NCBI GenBank assembly: GCA_017534745.1
Contig: JAFXVX010000011.1
Span: 1-34,269, forward strand
Length of the DNA: 34,269 bases
Direction: 5' to 3'
Source of the DNA: Bacteroidales bacterium
GTDB lineage: Bacteria > Bacteroidota > Bacteroidia > Bacteroidales > UBA932
Shown: one piece after another, positions 1 to 7,577 of the stretch
Layout: every line of letters starts with the position of its first letter
Numbering within the stretch: position 1 is the stretch's first letter
Notes under the pieces: generated by a model
Databases searched by the model: none
The model's input: the letters and a program-made list of their open reading frames with translations, nothing else
Told to the model about the DNA's origin: nothing
Position numbers and translations under genes: made by a program

Positions 1-1
1 A

Positions 2-751
2 GGGAAAGGGATAAGGCGTTTCATATCAACCCATCCAGACGAGGATCACATTTTGGGTTTGGTGGATTATGACAACAAATTCTCCATCGTTAATTTTTAT
101 CGTGTTAACAACGCAGTGACTAAAAAGGGAACAGAGACGGATGATTTTAAGAGGTACAAGAAATTGCGCGATGATAACCAGAAAAGTTTTGAACTGAAAC
201 GGGGATGTAGGCGTAAGTGGATGAATGAATCCGGCGAAGGTAGAGAGCATTCGGGTTTACACTGTCTCTGGCCGATAACGGATAACGAAAAGTATAAGGA
301 AGCGCTAGAAATCGCTGCTGAAGGAGGTAGTCCAAACAATATTTCCCCAGCAATTGAGTATCTTACCGATAACTTCTCTTTCCTTTGGATGGGTGATATG
401 GAAACCGATATGCAGGAAGAGTTTGATAGCAAGGTGACTAATAATCACAAAACGATTGTTTTTGCTCCGCATCATGGAAGAAAGAGCGGTCATATCCCGT
501 CATCGTTGATGGGCAAATTAACGCCAAAGTTGATTGTCGTAGGTGAAGCACCAAGCGATGAACTGGATTACTATAGGGGTTATAATACAATAACTCAAAA
601 TACTGCAGGGGATATCCTTTTCGAAACGAATGGCAATTATCTTGACATCTTCGTCTCGGAGTGGGGGTATACCAAGACAGATGGCATGGTGCATAATCGA
701 AATCATGGTTATCATAATGGAATGAAGTACCTCGGAAGTGTTGTTGAATAG
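2..751 (+). CDS. Metallo-beta-lactamase-fold hydrolase, 5'-truncated
   Basis: The reading frame is open from the window edge, so the start lies outside; 249 residues are visible. The first visible residues carry a metal-binding motif of the form THPDEDH (visible residues 10-16) followed by I-L-G-L, as in ComEC/Rec2-like members of the metallo-beta-lactamase superfamily. A WMGDME segment in the middle matches the position of the family's bridging aspartate, and an APHHGRKSGH segment further on gives the last metal-ligand histidine. Such proteins hydrolyse phosphoester or related bonds using two metal ions; the substrate cannot be read from the sequence. There is no visible signal peptide or membrane segment in the part present. 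It ends one base before the likely start of the membrane protein at 753, so the two are probably one operon. The region is AT-richer than most of the window, suggesting separate ancestry. Family is fairly sure, function unknown. Confidence 0.75.
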   Translation, partial: GKGIRRFISTHPDEDHILGLVDYDNKFSIVNFYRVNNAVTKKGTETDDFKRYKKLRDDNQKSFELKRGCRRKWMNESGEGREHSGLHCLWPITDNEKYKEALEIAAEGGSPNNISPAIEYLTDNFSFLWMGDMETDMQEEFDSKVTNNHKTIVFAPHHGRKSGHIPSSLMGKLTPKLIVVGEAPSDELDYYRGYNTITQNTAGDILFETNGNYLDIFVSEWGYTKTDGMVHNRNHGYHNGMKYLGSVVE

Positions 752-752
752 T

Positions 753-1460
753 ATGGTTATGGACAAATACAACAGAATAGCAAGATTATACCCGGCTATC
801 TTGGGAATGCTCCCTATATGTATATTGCTGGCAATGTGCATTGAAGTATGGTTCCCCCAGTATTTGACGATGATGGGTAATGTTAAAGGGATTTTATGCC
901 TTATCGGAGGTACGGCTACAGTCAGCATGGCCGTAGGGTACCTGGTAAGCGAGATATTTAGGGAGACTTCGAAGTTGTTATTTCAATACCCCTTGTTCAA
1001 AAAAGACGAAACAGAGATGCCGACCACGAAGATGCTATTATGGCAAAACGACGCGATTTCTCCTTTATACCACAAAGAGATTGCCGCAAAAGCAAAAAAG
1101 ATATTTGGCATTAAACTCCCAACAAGGGAGGAAGAATTGGCTAATCCGGAAGAAGCAAAAAGGACAATAGTAGATGTTGTACATCAAATTAGACAGCATT
1201 CTCGAGGGGATATGATATTGAGACAATACAATATAGAGTTCGGCTTTTGCCGCAACTATCTTGGCGCAAGTATTTGGAGTATTCTACTAGTATTAGGTTT
1301 GAGTATCGTTAATATCTTTTACGGTTGGTTAAGTTGGTGGCCATTGGCCTTAGCGCTGATATTGCAGGTGCTGTTGATGATAGGTTGTTATAAGTTATTG
1401 GACATAAGAGGATGGGCATACGCCAACTACCTTTATGCTACATTAACGGGTAAAGAATGA
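753..1460 (+). CDS. Four-helix membrane protein paired with MBL-fold hydrolase
   Basis: This 235-residue protein has two hydrophobic segments near the N terminus (about residues 14-34 and 46-68), a central soluble region rich in charged residues (about 70-170), and two more hydrophobic segments near the C terminus (about 175-195 and 198-215). The layout is a 2+2 helix membrane protein with a cytosolic middle domain. ATG 753 is preferred over an upstream in-frame GTG at 738 because it follows the upstream stop by one base; ATG 759 is a further alternative. No family is recognised. The tight coupling to a metallo-hydrolase resembles enzyme-plus-membrane-protein pairs found in accessory regions, but a defence role is only inference. 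Confidence 0.65.
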   Translation: MVMDKYNRIARLYPAILGMLPICILLAMCIEVWFPQYLTMMGNVKGILCLIGGTATVSMAVGYLVSEIFRETSKLLFQYPLFKKDETEMPTTKMLLWQNDAISPLYHKEIAAKAKKIFGIKLPTREEELANPEEAKRTIVDVVHQIRQHSRGDMILRQYNIEFGFCRNYLGASIWSILLVLGLSIVNIFYGWLSWWPLALALILQVLLMIGCYKLLDIRGWAYANYLYATLTGKE

Positions 1461-1537
1461 AACGAGTGATGGTAATTATTGTGGGAAGATGCAGAGTAAT
1501 ATGATTATCAAGCTTCATCAATGGTAGACAAGCGGTC

Positions 1538-1574
1538 AAGAGACTGTGCCCGGCGGGGCCGGCCACAGACTCTT
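1538..1574 (+). repeat. Hairpin-forming inverted repeat
   Basis: AAGAGACTGTG at 1538-1548 pairs with CACAGACTCTT at 1564-1574 with one mismatch, enclosing a very GC-rich loop. There is no clear T-run after it, so it is a weak terminator candidate for the upstream pair of genes. Confidence 0.5.
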
Positions 1575-1665
1575 GCTGGTTAATGCCCCTCCGGCTCCCC
1601 ACGGGGGAGAGCACAATCGCCCGGGAGGCGGCAGTGCCAGCGCAACTGTCAGTGCTCCTAGTCCG

Positions 1666-1761
1666 CGAGGATTAACATAATCTTATCGAGATTGTGTAAC
1701 AGGTCGGGGACAAGCCCCGCCTGTTTTCGCTTCGCACACAATCTAGATTATGTTAACCTCG
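1666..1761. repeat. Long nested inverted repeat (outer 26 bp, inner 11 bp)
   Basis: The right arm 1736-1761 (26 nt) pairs completely with the left arm 1666-1697 if one base (1671) and five bases (1684-1688) of the left arm are bulged out. Inside, 1698-1709 pairs with 1715-1725 with a single bulged T at 1704, leaving the loop ACAAG. The linkers between the two stems are 1726-1735 on the right and none on the left. Either a structured RNA or a foldable single-stranded DNA site would look like this. No recombinase gene is nearby in the window. Confidence 0.75.
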
Positions 1762-1826
1762 CTCCGTCAATGAGTTGCGGGTGCCATACCTTCGAACTCC
1801 CGGGTGAGGCGGCGTCGGACAAGGCA

Positions 1827-1866
1827 CTCCCGGGAGGGAGGGACCACCCCTCCCTCAACCCGGGAG
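1827..1866. repeat. Nested GC-rich hairpin
   Basis: CTCCCGGG at 1827-1834 pairs with CCCGGGAG at 1859-1866, and a GGGAGGG segment inside pairs with a CCCTCCC segment. A further CTCCCGGG occurs just upstream at 1797-1804, giving an alternative partner for the right arm. Confidence 0.6.
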
Positions 1867-1870
1867 CGCC

Positions 1871-1927
1871 GCACTTTGCGCGAGCATAATTCGACCGTCA
1901 GTACTTCAACTCGAGGGCGCAAAGTGC
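1871..1927. repeat. Perfect 11-bp inverted repeat
   Basis: GCACTTTGCGC at 1871-1881 is the exact reverse complement of 1917-1927, with additional pairing of the GAG and CTC flanking the loop side. It follows directly on the preceding hairpin. Confidence 0.65.
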
Positions 1928-2150
1928 CGCCCCGCAGAGCGTCATCAAGTTGCGAGGGTAGGGACCCCGCTTGCAGCCTTTGTGGTATGCGAGCAGTCCG
2001 CCGCCTTACGCACCTCCGGTGCTGGGTCGTTCCAGGCCGTGACTCCTCTTCCTCCGCAGGCTCCGTCAGAAGAGTCCCGTCCCTCCACTCCGCGATAAGC
2101 CTACGGCTTGTTTATACCTGCCTGCCCGGAACACCTCCGCCGGTAATTCA

Positions 2151-2297
2151 ATGGGTGGAACCTGCGAGCGCGAACTGCCGGAAGGCTTCCCTAAAGGCTG
2201 GACCCTGGAGAAATTCGCCGACTACCGCCCCCGCTACCACGACGCCATCCTACAGAACGAGCCGCTGAAGAAGTTTTTTGAAGAGAGTAACAGCTGA
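2151..2297 (+). pseudogene. 48-codon ORF, likely 3' remnant of a lost gene
   Basis: The frame ATG 2151 to TGA 2297 encodes 48 residues. From about residue 8 on it reads like real protein, with mixed hydrophobic and charged residues (for example KGWTLEKFADYRPRYHD), ending in FFEESNS. The frame stays open upstream to about 2043, but that part has non-coding character. The simplest reading is the surviving C-terminal end of a longer gene whose 5' part was lost by rearrangement; a genuine small protein is the alternative. An intrinsic terminator follows at 2365-2389. The family is not recognised. Confidence 0.4.
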
Positions 2298-2364
2298 TCG
2301 CTAGAAAGTAGTCCTGTCCTTGCAGTGGCGCGTCCGGGGGGGGCAAGTGGAGGAGTAGAGGATT

Positions 2365-2389
2365 AAAAGACCACCCGCCAGGTCTTTTT
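2365..2389 (+). terminator. Intrinsic terminator
   Basis: AAAAGACC (2365-2372) pairs perfectly with GGTCTTTT (2381-2388) over an 8-nt loop, and the right arm runs into a run of five T. It would end transcription coming from the 2151-2297 remnant before the lipoprotein operon at 2445. Confidence 0.75.
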
Positions 2390-2417
2390 GGCTAAACGGG
2401 GGAAATTCCCTAACTTG
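2388..2417 (+). promoter_or_regulatory. Possible promoter of the 2445 lipoprotein operon
   Basis: A TTG at 2388-2390 lies 20 nt before TAACTTG at 2411-2417, a near match to the Bacteroidetes -7 element TAnnTTTG. The same CTAACTTGC string recurs at 3726-3734 upstream of the second FISUMP gene, which supports it as a functional element, although neither copy fits the consensus fully. Confidence 0.4.
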
Positions 2418-2444
2418 CGGCATTGTTATTAGAAAATATAAGAT

Positions 2445-2807
2445 ATGAAAAGACTGTTTTTCTGCCTGATGCTGGCCTTCGCGGCGACATGTGTCTTATC
2501 TTGTAAGAAAACAGAAGGGAATGATAACTCTCTTCTGCAGGGTACGCGGTGGATATTTATGGATGATACAAAAGCCGAGGTTGATAATACCCTGTACCTT
2601 TCATTTGATGCAGAGACGTTTACAATGAGCGAGTATGTTGTTCGTTCCGTCGAGCCTGATATTATTCATCAAGGGACGTTTATCTATAAGAAGCCGCGGC
2701 TTACGATGAACTTTTCTGATGAAACTGTCTGGAAGGGCATAGTCTCCGACGAATATATTGACTTCGGTGACGAGGGGCAGTTCAAGAAAGTCAAGGAGCT
2801 GAAATAG
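2445..2807 (+). CDS. Small lipoprotein of unknown function
   Basis: This 120-residue protein starts with a lipoprotein signal peptide whose lipobox ends VLSC, with Cys20 as the acylated residue. The mature part begins with a short charged linker and then reads like a small beta-barrel of the lipocalin-like type: a GTRWIF motif near the start, alternating hydrophobic strands, and a conserved-looking KKVKEL end. Proteins of this kind are common single-domain surface or periplasmic lipoproteins in Bacteroidales. It is the first of three plus-strand lipoprotein genes; the next starts 27 nt after its stop, so co-transcription is likely. The function is unknown and the lipocalin-like label is inference from strand pattern. 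Confidence 0.75.
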   Translation: MKRLFFCLMLAFAATCVLSCKKTEGNDNSLLQGTRWIFMDDTKAEVDNTLYLSFDAETFTMSEYVVRSVEPDIIHQGTFIYKKPRLTMNFSDETVWKGIVSDEYIDFGDEGQFKKVKELK

Positions 2808-2834
2808 CAACGTTAATTTTACGATCTTCCGGTT

Positions 2835-3707
2835 ATGAAAAAGCTGATCTGCCTTCTAATGGCGGCGCTGATGGTGATTGGCGCTGTCTCCTGCAAGAAA
2901 GATGATAAACCCGCCAATGGCGATACGGGTAATAATGATGCGCCTGAAATCATAGTGCCGGAAGAAGCGGTGGATCTGGGGATGGTTCTTCCGCGCCTGG
3001 ATGATGAGGGGAATCCTCTGAAAGATGAGCAGGGCAACGAGATAACCTACAAGCTCTACTGGGCCAAGTCCAACCTGTGTGAGACGGGCCTTTGTGCTAA
3101 ACCCGGTGATTATGGTGATTACTACGCCTGGGGTGAGACGGAGCCGTATTATGAGGACGGATATAGTCAGGTCAATCCTTGCAGCAACTGGAGGGTTCGT
3201 GAAGATCACCCGATAACCGGTTATAATTGGGTTTCATATAAGTTTCGTACAAGTGGCGACAGCGATGAAAATGTGATATTGTCTAAGTATAACACTATGG
3301 ATTCCGTTGGACCTGTGGACAATATCACGGAATTGCAGCGCGGTGAAAAAACCGGCGAAACGGAGGATGATGCCGCCCACGCCATTCTCAAGGGCAAATG
3401 GCGTATGCCCACAGAGGTGGAGTTGACTGCCCTCCTCGCCCTCAATTGGGAGTGGACAAGGGATAATGGTATAAAAGGACGCCTGGTAACTGCCGACAAC
3501 GGCAACAGCATCTTTCTTCCCGCCGCGGGCAACAAGGACGGCGCTTACCTTGAAGATGCGGGTATCTACGGCCTCTACTGGTCTTCTTCCCTCATTACGG
3601 ACGACCCGAGACGTGCGAAGGGTGTCGTCTTCTATTCCGACGATTTTTACCTGGGCGCTGGCTACCGTAACTACGGCTTCTCCGTCCGTCCCGTCTGGGA
3701 GGAATAA
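2835..3707 (+). CDS. FISUMP-domain lipoprotein
   Basis: The 290-residue product has a signal peptide with lipobox AVSC and Cys20, an Asp/Asn-rich linker, and then a FISUMP (Fibrobacter succinogenes major paralogous) domain from about residue 45 to the end. Diagnostic segments are VDLGMVLP, YYAWGETEP, WRMPTEVELTALL, FLPAAGNKDG, YWSSSL and a final FSVRPVWEE. The fold is C-type-lectin-like by general knowledge of the family; ligands are mostly unknown. The first strand carries an insertion repeated in its neighbour at 3754 (LDDEGNPLKDEQGNEITYKLYWAK). The spacer before it contains the 12-mer GCAACGTTAATT, also found before the next gene, so the two genes and their leaders arose by tandem duplication. 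It is expected on the cell surface or in the outer-membrane inner leaflet. Confidence 0.85.
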   Translation: MKKLICLLMAALMVIGAVSCKKDDKPANGDTGNNDAPEIIVPEEAVDLGMVLPRLDDEGNPLKDEQGNEITYKLYWAKSNLCETGLCAKPGDYGDYYAWGETEPYYEDGYSQVNPCSNWRVREDHPITGYNWVSYKFRTSGDSDENVILSKYNTMDSVGPVDNITELQRGEKTGETEDDAAHAILKGKWRMPTEVELTALLALNWEWTRDNGIKGRLVTADNGNSIFLPAAGNKDGAYLEDAGIYGLYWSSSLITDDPRRAKGVVFYSDDFYLGAGYRNYGFSVRPVWEE

Positions 3708-3726
3708 AAATATCGCCGAATTTCGC

Positions 3727-3746
3727 TAACTTGCAACGTTAATTTC
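3727..3746 (+). repeat. Repeated leader element shared by tandem FISUMP genes
   Basis: TAACTTGCAACGTTAATT here contains GCAACGTTAATT, which also occurs at about 2807-2818 before the preceding FISUMP gene, while TAACTTGC also occurs at 2411-2418. It may be a promoter -7 variant plus start region that travelled with the duplication. Confidence 0.4.
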
Positions 3747-3753
3747 TAAGCGT

Positions 3754-4920
3754 ATGAAAAAGCTGATTTACATCCTGATGGCGGCGCTGGCGGTGCTTGG
3801 CGCTGTCTCCTGTGAGGAAGATAAACCCTCCGGTAACGGCGGCGATCCGGGCAATAACGACGAGCCGGCGATTGTCGTGCCGGAAGAGGTGGTGAATATG
3901 GGTATGGTCCTTCCCTGCCTGGATGCCGAAGGCAATCCGCTGAAGGATGAGGAGGGCAATGTAATTACTTATAAGCTCTACTGGGCTAAAACCAACCTGA
4001 CCGAGAGCGGCTTCAGCGCCACCCCGGGGGATAATGGTGATTATTTTGCCTGGGGTGAGACGGAGAAGAAGAACTACTATTCATGGTCGACGTACAAATG
4101 GGGGCAGAGTGCTACCTCTTTGATCAAGTACAATACACTTAGTTCAAATGGAGAGGTGGACAATAAGACGGAATTGGACTCCGGTCCTGAAGGAGACGAT
4201 GTCGCGTCAAAAATACTCGGCGCCCCGTGGCGTATGCCGACGTATGCGGAGTGGACTAATCTTCTGGAAGCGTGCGAGTCTGAACGGACAACTCAATATG
4301 AAAGAGGTGGCAGGGTGGTTACTGCTGATAACGGGAATAGCATATTCTTTACCTTCGCAGGCTACAAAGGCGAAAATGGCCTCATCTATGAGGAGATTGA
4401 GGGCGACTACTGGTCCTCTTCCCTCTATTCAGGCAACCCGAAGTTCGCGTGGTGCTTTCACGTCACGCCCGCCAAAGACGAAATAACCGCCGGCGGCCGA
4501 ATCGGCGGGTTCTCCATCCGTCCCGTCTGGGAAGAAGTAAATCCCAAGGATCCGGTCGTTGGGTCGGTGTGGTACACTCACTCCGAAGAGGACGATGTCG
4601 AGCAGGGGCATCAGGACATTGTCTGGAAGCTGGAATTTGCCGCGGACAGGGAGGTTTCTATCACCGGCACGGCAAATGACGAGGTGTTTTCCGAAGCCAC
4701 GGGGACATATTCCCCCTCGGGTTCGAAGCCCGTTCAGTTGTCACTTTCCTGCAAACAGCCCGAAAGGACAATTGTCTTTAAAACCTTCTCCGCCCTGGCC
4801 GACGGAAGATGGAAGCTGGATTGCGAGTTCCAGTATGATGACGACAGCCCCGTCCAGCAGTACTACTTTATTTTCGTCAACGGCCGTATCCCTGACCCGG
4901 ATGAGGTCATGGAGCTGTGA
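3754..4920 (+). CDS. FISUMP lipoprotein with C-terminal lipocalin-like domain
   Basis: The 388-residue protein is a paralogue of the 2835 gene product: the same signal peptide with Cys20, the same linker style, and a FISUMP domain from about residues 45 to 265 (YFAWGETEKKNYYSWSTYKW, WRMPTYAEWTNLL, YWSSSLYSG, FSIRPVWEE). Unlike its neighbour it continues for about 120 residues (about 268-388) starting GSVWYTH, with repeated short strands that look like a lipocalin-like or calycin beta-barrel, similar in style to the 2445 product. So the operon encodes the two modules separately (2445, 2835) and joined (3754). Codon use is GC-rich as in the rest of the window. It ends convergently with the minus-strand gene 4952-6139. 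Confidence 0.85.
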   Translation: MKKLIYILMAALAVLGAVSCEEDKPSGNGGDPGNNDEPAIVVPEEVVNMGMVLPCLDAEGNPLKDEEGNVITYKLYWAKTNLTESGFSATPGDNGDYFAWGETEKKNYYSWSTYKWGQSATSLIKYNTLSSNGEVDNKTELDSGPEGDDVASKILGAPWRMPTYAEWTNLLEACESERTTQYERGGRVVTADNGNSIFFTFAGYKGENGLIYEEIEGDYWSSSLYSGNPKFAWCFHVTPAKDEITAGGRIGGFSIRPVWEEVNPKDPVVGSVWYTHSEEDDVEQGHQDIVWKLEFAADREVSITGTANDEVFSEATGTYSPSGSKPVQLSLSCKQPERTIVFKTFSALADGRWKLDCEFQYDDDSPVQQYYFIFVNGRIPDPDEVMEL

Positions 4921-4951
4921 GGGCCAGCCATAGCGACCACCAGGCGCTTTT

Positions 4952-6139
4952 CTACTTGGGAAGAGAGATGTCGAATCCGTCGCCGGTGCCGACGTGGATG
5001 CTGCCGCCCTGCAGCTGGTCCTCGTACGTGAAGTAGGGGAGGTCGCGGTATTTTTCGCGGGCGACGGCCGCGGCCTTTTCGTGGTCTGCGCTTTCCGGCA
5101 TCCTCCAGCGGCCTAAGCTCAGGCCGGCCTCGCGGCGGATGGCGTCGGTAAGGGAGATATCGGGGACGATCTCGTTATGGTAGGTGTCCGCGAGAATGTC
5201 GAGGATGTTGGGGTTACTCTGGACATAGGCCCTGGAAAGGCCGCAGACGTTCGAGGTGGGGATCAGTTTGTAGCGAAGGTATTCATCGGCCATGATGTCG
5301 TCGAAACCGAGGCCGAGGGCCTTCCGGATTCTCTCCATCGTGCGCCTGGCCTGCTGCCGGCCGATGACCATATTGGTGGCCTTGCTCCTGAAATCGGGCT
5401 CTGAGGTGCGTCCTGAGGCGATCATTTCCATGATCCCTTCCTTGCCGTTCGGGCCTCTGTAAACCATAAGGTGGGCGCCGAGGCAGGCGACGTAGTGCTC
5501 CCTCTGGCTGAGGCGCGGTGAATTCTTCGCTATATCCGCGGAGAGGAGGTCCTGCAGATAGTACGCATCCGCTTCGCACACCGAGGCTTTCCAGGCCTCG
5601 ATGTTCTGCAGGATGGGATAGGTGATGGCCCTGTAAAGGGGGTCCATCCCCGTAAGGACGATATCGAGGATCCCCAGGGTGTCCTCCGAACAGAGCTTCC
5701 AAAGGAGATTCTCCCGCTCCACTTCGATGAGGAATTCCGTGATGTCCGAGTGGCGTTCGCCGATCGCGAACAGTTTGCGGTAAACGGCGAGGCCGCGCTC
5801 GCGGATGGGCAGCGCCTTGATATAGTCGTAGGCTGTCCGGAATGGCTCCAGCCACTCCGCGGGCGTTGTTTTGTGCTTCTGCTGAGGCTTTTCCGCGGGC
5901 TCATCGGCGCCGGCCTGGGCGGCCATCGTTATCCTTGTGGTAAGGTCCATGTATTTCCCCATAAGTCCCGAGTTCTGGAAATTGGGGAAGAAAGTCATCG
6001 CGTCGTTCTGGGTCTCCGCGAAGGCGTTGAGCTCCTTCTTGAAGTCCTCCGCCTCCTGCTTCAGGGCGGCGTCGCCTGTTTTCATGCTGTCAAGGCCGTC
6101 GATGTAGCCCTGGATCATCATTCTTATCGTGGGGTCCAT
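4952..6139 (-). CDS. Hypothetical cytoplasmic protein in kinase-linked operon
   Basis: The product is 395 residues, without signal peptide or membrane segments, so cytoplasmic. Residues 1-85 are strongly helical and charged, with a Lys/Gln/Pro-rich linker near residues 80-92. The rest is mostly helical with a glycine-containing tail (QGGSIHVGTGDGFDISLPK). I do not recognise a family and see no catalytic motif. Its ATG lies one base beyond the stop of the gene at 6141-6917, which points to translational coupling. It is the last gene of the minus-strand operon that starts at 7577. That operon diverges from a Ser/Thr kinase, so it may encode a substrate or partner of that kinase, which is inference. 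Confidence 0.75.
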   Translation of the reverse strand: MDPTIRMMIQGYIDGLDSMKTGDAALKQEAEDFKKELNAFAETQNDAMTFFPNFQNSGLMGKYMDLTTRITMAAQAGADEPAEKPQQKHKTTPAEWLEPFRTAYDYIKALPIRERGLAVYRKLFAIGERHSDITEFLIEVERENLLWKLCSEDTLGILDIVLTGMDPLYRAITYPILQNIEAWKASVCEADAYYLQDLLSADIAKNSPRLSQREHYVACLGAHLMVYRGPNGKEGIMEMIASGRTSEPDFRSKATNMVIGRQQARRTMERIRKALGLGFDDIMADEYLRYKLIPTSNVCGLSRAYVQSNPNILDILADTYHNEIVPDISLTDAIRREAGLSLGRWRMPESADHEKAAAVAREKYRDLPYFTYEDQLQGGSIHVGTGDGFDISLPK

Positions 6140-6140
6140 A

Positions 6141-6917
6141 TCAGCCTATCTCTTTAAATTCATATTTACCATTGGGGGAATCAGGGGAAAGCCTGACGCA
6201 GCAGGGCTTTACGGGCTGGCCGAGCCACTGGCTGCAGACGTCTTTAAGGGCGCCCCGGTTGTCCCAGAGCTCCGCGATTTCGTCCTTGCTGGACGCTGTG
6301 CTCCACGTTATAGAGTCGAGGCGGCCGGTCGCTGCGGCCTGGCCGATGGTGTCGGCAAATTCCTTATAATATGCGTCGCTACAGTCGATGATAGCCCTGA
6401 ACTGCGGCAGGGCGGCGAGCGCGGCGAAATCGGCGCTTGGCTTCGACAGCATCTTGAGGTCTTCTGCTATGGCTTTGAGAGCCCTCTCCGGCTCGCTCCT
6501 CGTGTCGTCGTATTCCATAAAATCGACAAATAGCCGCTGGAACCCGTCAATGGTCCGGAGCCAACCGTTCTTGGCGGCCTGAAGGTCGGCCCACAGGCCG
6601 CTGTGGGTGAATACATAATAGGGGTCGGCCTCGATTTTACGGATGATGTCGTCGCAAAGCTCCACGACGTCGGTCCAGCCCAGCGTCTCCGCCGCCTGCC
6701 TGTGCGAGATGATCCGGTCCTTGGCCACGGCGGCCGCGCCTCCGGTGTACAGCCCGTTCTCTTTGGATTTCTCCTCGGCCTCCTCATTGGAGGCGGAGGC
6801 TTTCAGGAGATCCAGCCATTTTCTGTAATACTCTGCCTGATAGGGCGTCCTCGGGCAGTCGCCGAACCGCCGGACATAAAGTCCGTAGAGTTCTTTTGTC
6901 GTCGTTGTTTCGCTCAT
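6141..6917 (-). CDS. Hypothetical helical protein in kinase-linked operon
   Basis: The start is taken at ATG 6917, giving 258 residues beginning MSETTTTKELYGLYVRRFG; an upstream in-frame start at 6953 would add twelve residues with no coding character. The protein has no signal peptide or transmembrane segment and looks mainly helical, with conserved-looking aromatic pairs (AEYYRKWLDLL, DDIIRKIEADPYY) and a C-terminal WLGQPVKPCC segment. I do not recognise the family. It lies 78 nt downstream of the HTH-like gene and is coupled to the following gene by a one-base spacer. Similar composition and size suggest it and the 4952 product act together. Confidence 0.75.
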   Translation of the reverse strand: MSETTTTKELYGLYVRRFGDCPRTPYQAEYYRKWLDLLKASASNEEAEEKSKENGLYTGGAAAVAKDRIISHRQAAETLGWTDVVELCDDIIRKIEADPYYVFTHSGLWADLQAAKNGWLRTIDGFQRLFVDFMEYDDTRSEPERALKAIAEDLKMLSKPSADFAALAALPQFRAIIDCSDAYYKEFADTIGQAAATGRLDSITWSTASSKDEIAELWDNRGALKDVCSQWLGQPVKPCCVRLSPDSPNGKYEFKEIG

Positions 6918-6995
6918 TGTTGTTCTCGGGGTTGATATAGCCCCGCCGAACAAATTTAGCGATTTTTCCCGAAAAACCCTCGGGCGAGGTGTGGG

Positions 6996-7577
6996 TTATT
7001 TCAGCGAAATAGAGGTGAGGCCGTGGGGCTCGCCGGCGACGTAGCGGGATTCGGTGAGGGAGCCGGCGCGGCGGAAGCGGTCCATGTAGAGGGGACGGCC
7101 CTGCTGTATCTGGAGGCACTCAAAACTGTCGCCGGGGTTGAGGCTGGAGTTGATCGACTCTTGGACGAGGAAGCGGTTGTTGCCCATATACACCACGGTG
7201 ACGAGGCGGTCCGGCAGCCAGCCAAGCTGCAGGCGCGTCCCGGGCGAGAGGCGGGTGGAGACGATGGAGTCGCCGGAGAATTCTTCGGATTCGATGCGCC
7301 CCGACTCCTTCAGCTCCGCGCAGAAATCCTTCCAGGAGGCGGCACCGGTGTAACGGGAAAGCACGTCCAGAGTGCGCAGGGAGACGGCCTGGGCGCCACG
7401 GGTGGAGTAGCCCCAGAGGCGCTCGAGGGTGCTCTCGGAGAGATGCTCGCGAAGGGCGGAGTCGATCCTGTCCACGAGCGCGATGAACGCGTTGTGGGTG
7501 GCCAGCGGCTGGCCGTAGGTCGCCTCGACGAGGAGGCGCAGCGCCTGTATTTCCGGTCTTTCTACTGAAACTGACAT
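6996..7577 (-). CDS. HTH-like regulator candidate, divergent from kinase
   Basis: This 193-residue protein starts at ATG 7577. Residues about 10-90 contain the segments SESTLERLWGY and TLDVLSRYTGAASWKDFCAEL. From memory, a similar pattern (TLKRLWGY followed by TLD.LA.F.GY..W..FC) begins many Bacteroidetes proteins and looks like an XRE-type helix-turn-helix. The C-terminal half (about 100-190) is strand-rich with a small SH3-like or OB-like appearance (GTRLQLGWLPDRLVTVVYMGNNRFLV). It has no signal peptide. Its start lies in the interleaved divergent promoter region with the kinase, so autoregulation and control of the kinase gene are plausible. A DNA-binding role is inference. Confidence 0.7.
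   Translation of the reverse strand: MSVSVERPEIQALRLLVEATYGQPLATHNAFIALVDRIDSALREHLSESTLERLWGYSTRGAQAVSLRTLDVLSRYTGAASWKDFCAELKESGRIESEEFSGDSIVSTRLSPGTRLQLGWLPDRLVTVVYMGNNRFLVQESINSSLNPGDSFECLQIQQGRPLYMDRFRRAGSLTESRYVAGEPHGLTSISLK

Larger units (their letters stand above)
1461..2150. other. GC-rich intergenic block with multiple inverted repeats
   Basis: No convincing gene is seen. Open frames on the plus strand (for example 1804-2268) have Arg/Ser/Pro-rich compositions typical of non-coding GC-rich DNA. The stretch contains at least five hairpin-forming inverted repeats in a row, at about 1538-1574, 1666-1761, 1827-1866, 1871-1927 and 2041-2079. Composition shifts sharply from AT-rich to GC-rich at about 1540. 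It could be a non-coding RNA region, a remnant of a mobile element, or an intergenic repeat family. Confidence 0.6.

Noticed and set aside
1666..1761. Integron attC site
   Set aside because: The bulged hairpin resembles attC in form, but the core sites (RYYYAAC and GTRRRRY type) are not present in the right places and there is no integrase or cassette array.
1692..2268. Open frames 1692-1889 and 1804-2268 on the plus strand
   Set aside because: Arg/Ser/Pro-rich translations running through hairpins, no recognisable start signal or domain; composition is that of GC-rich non-coding DNA.
4921..4951. Bidirectional terminator between convergent genes
   Set aside because: The 31-nt gap has no convincing hairpin with T-runs.
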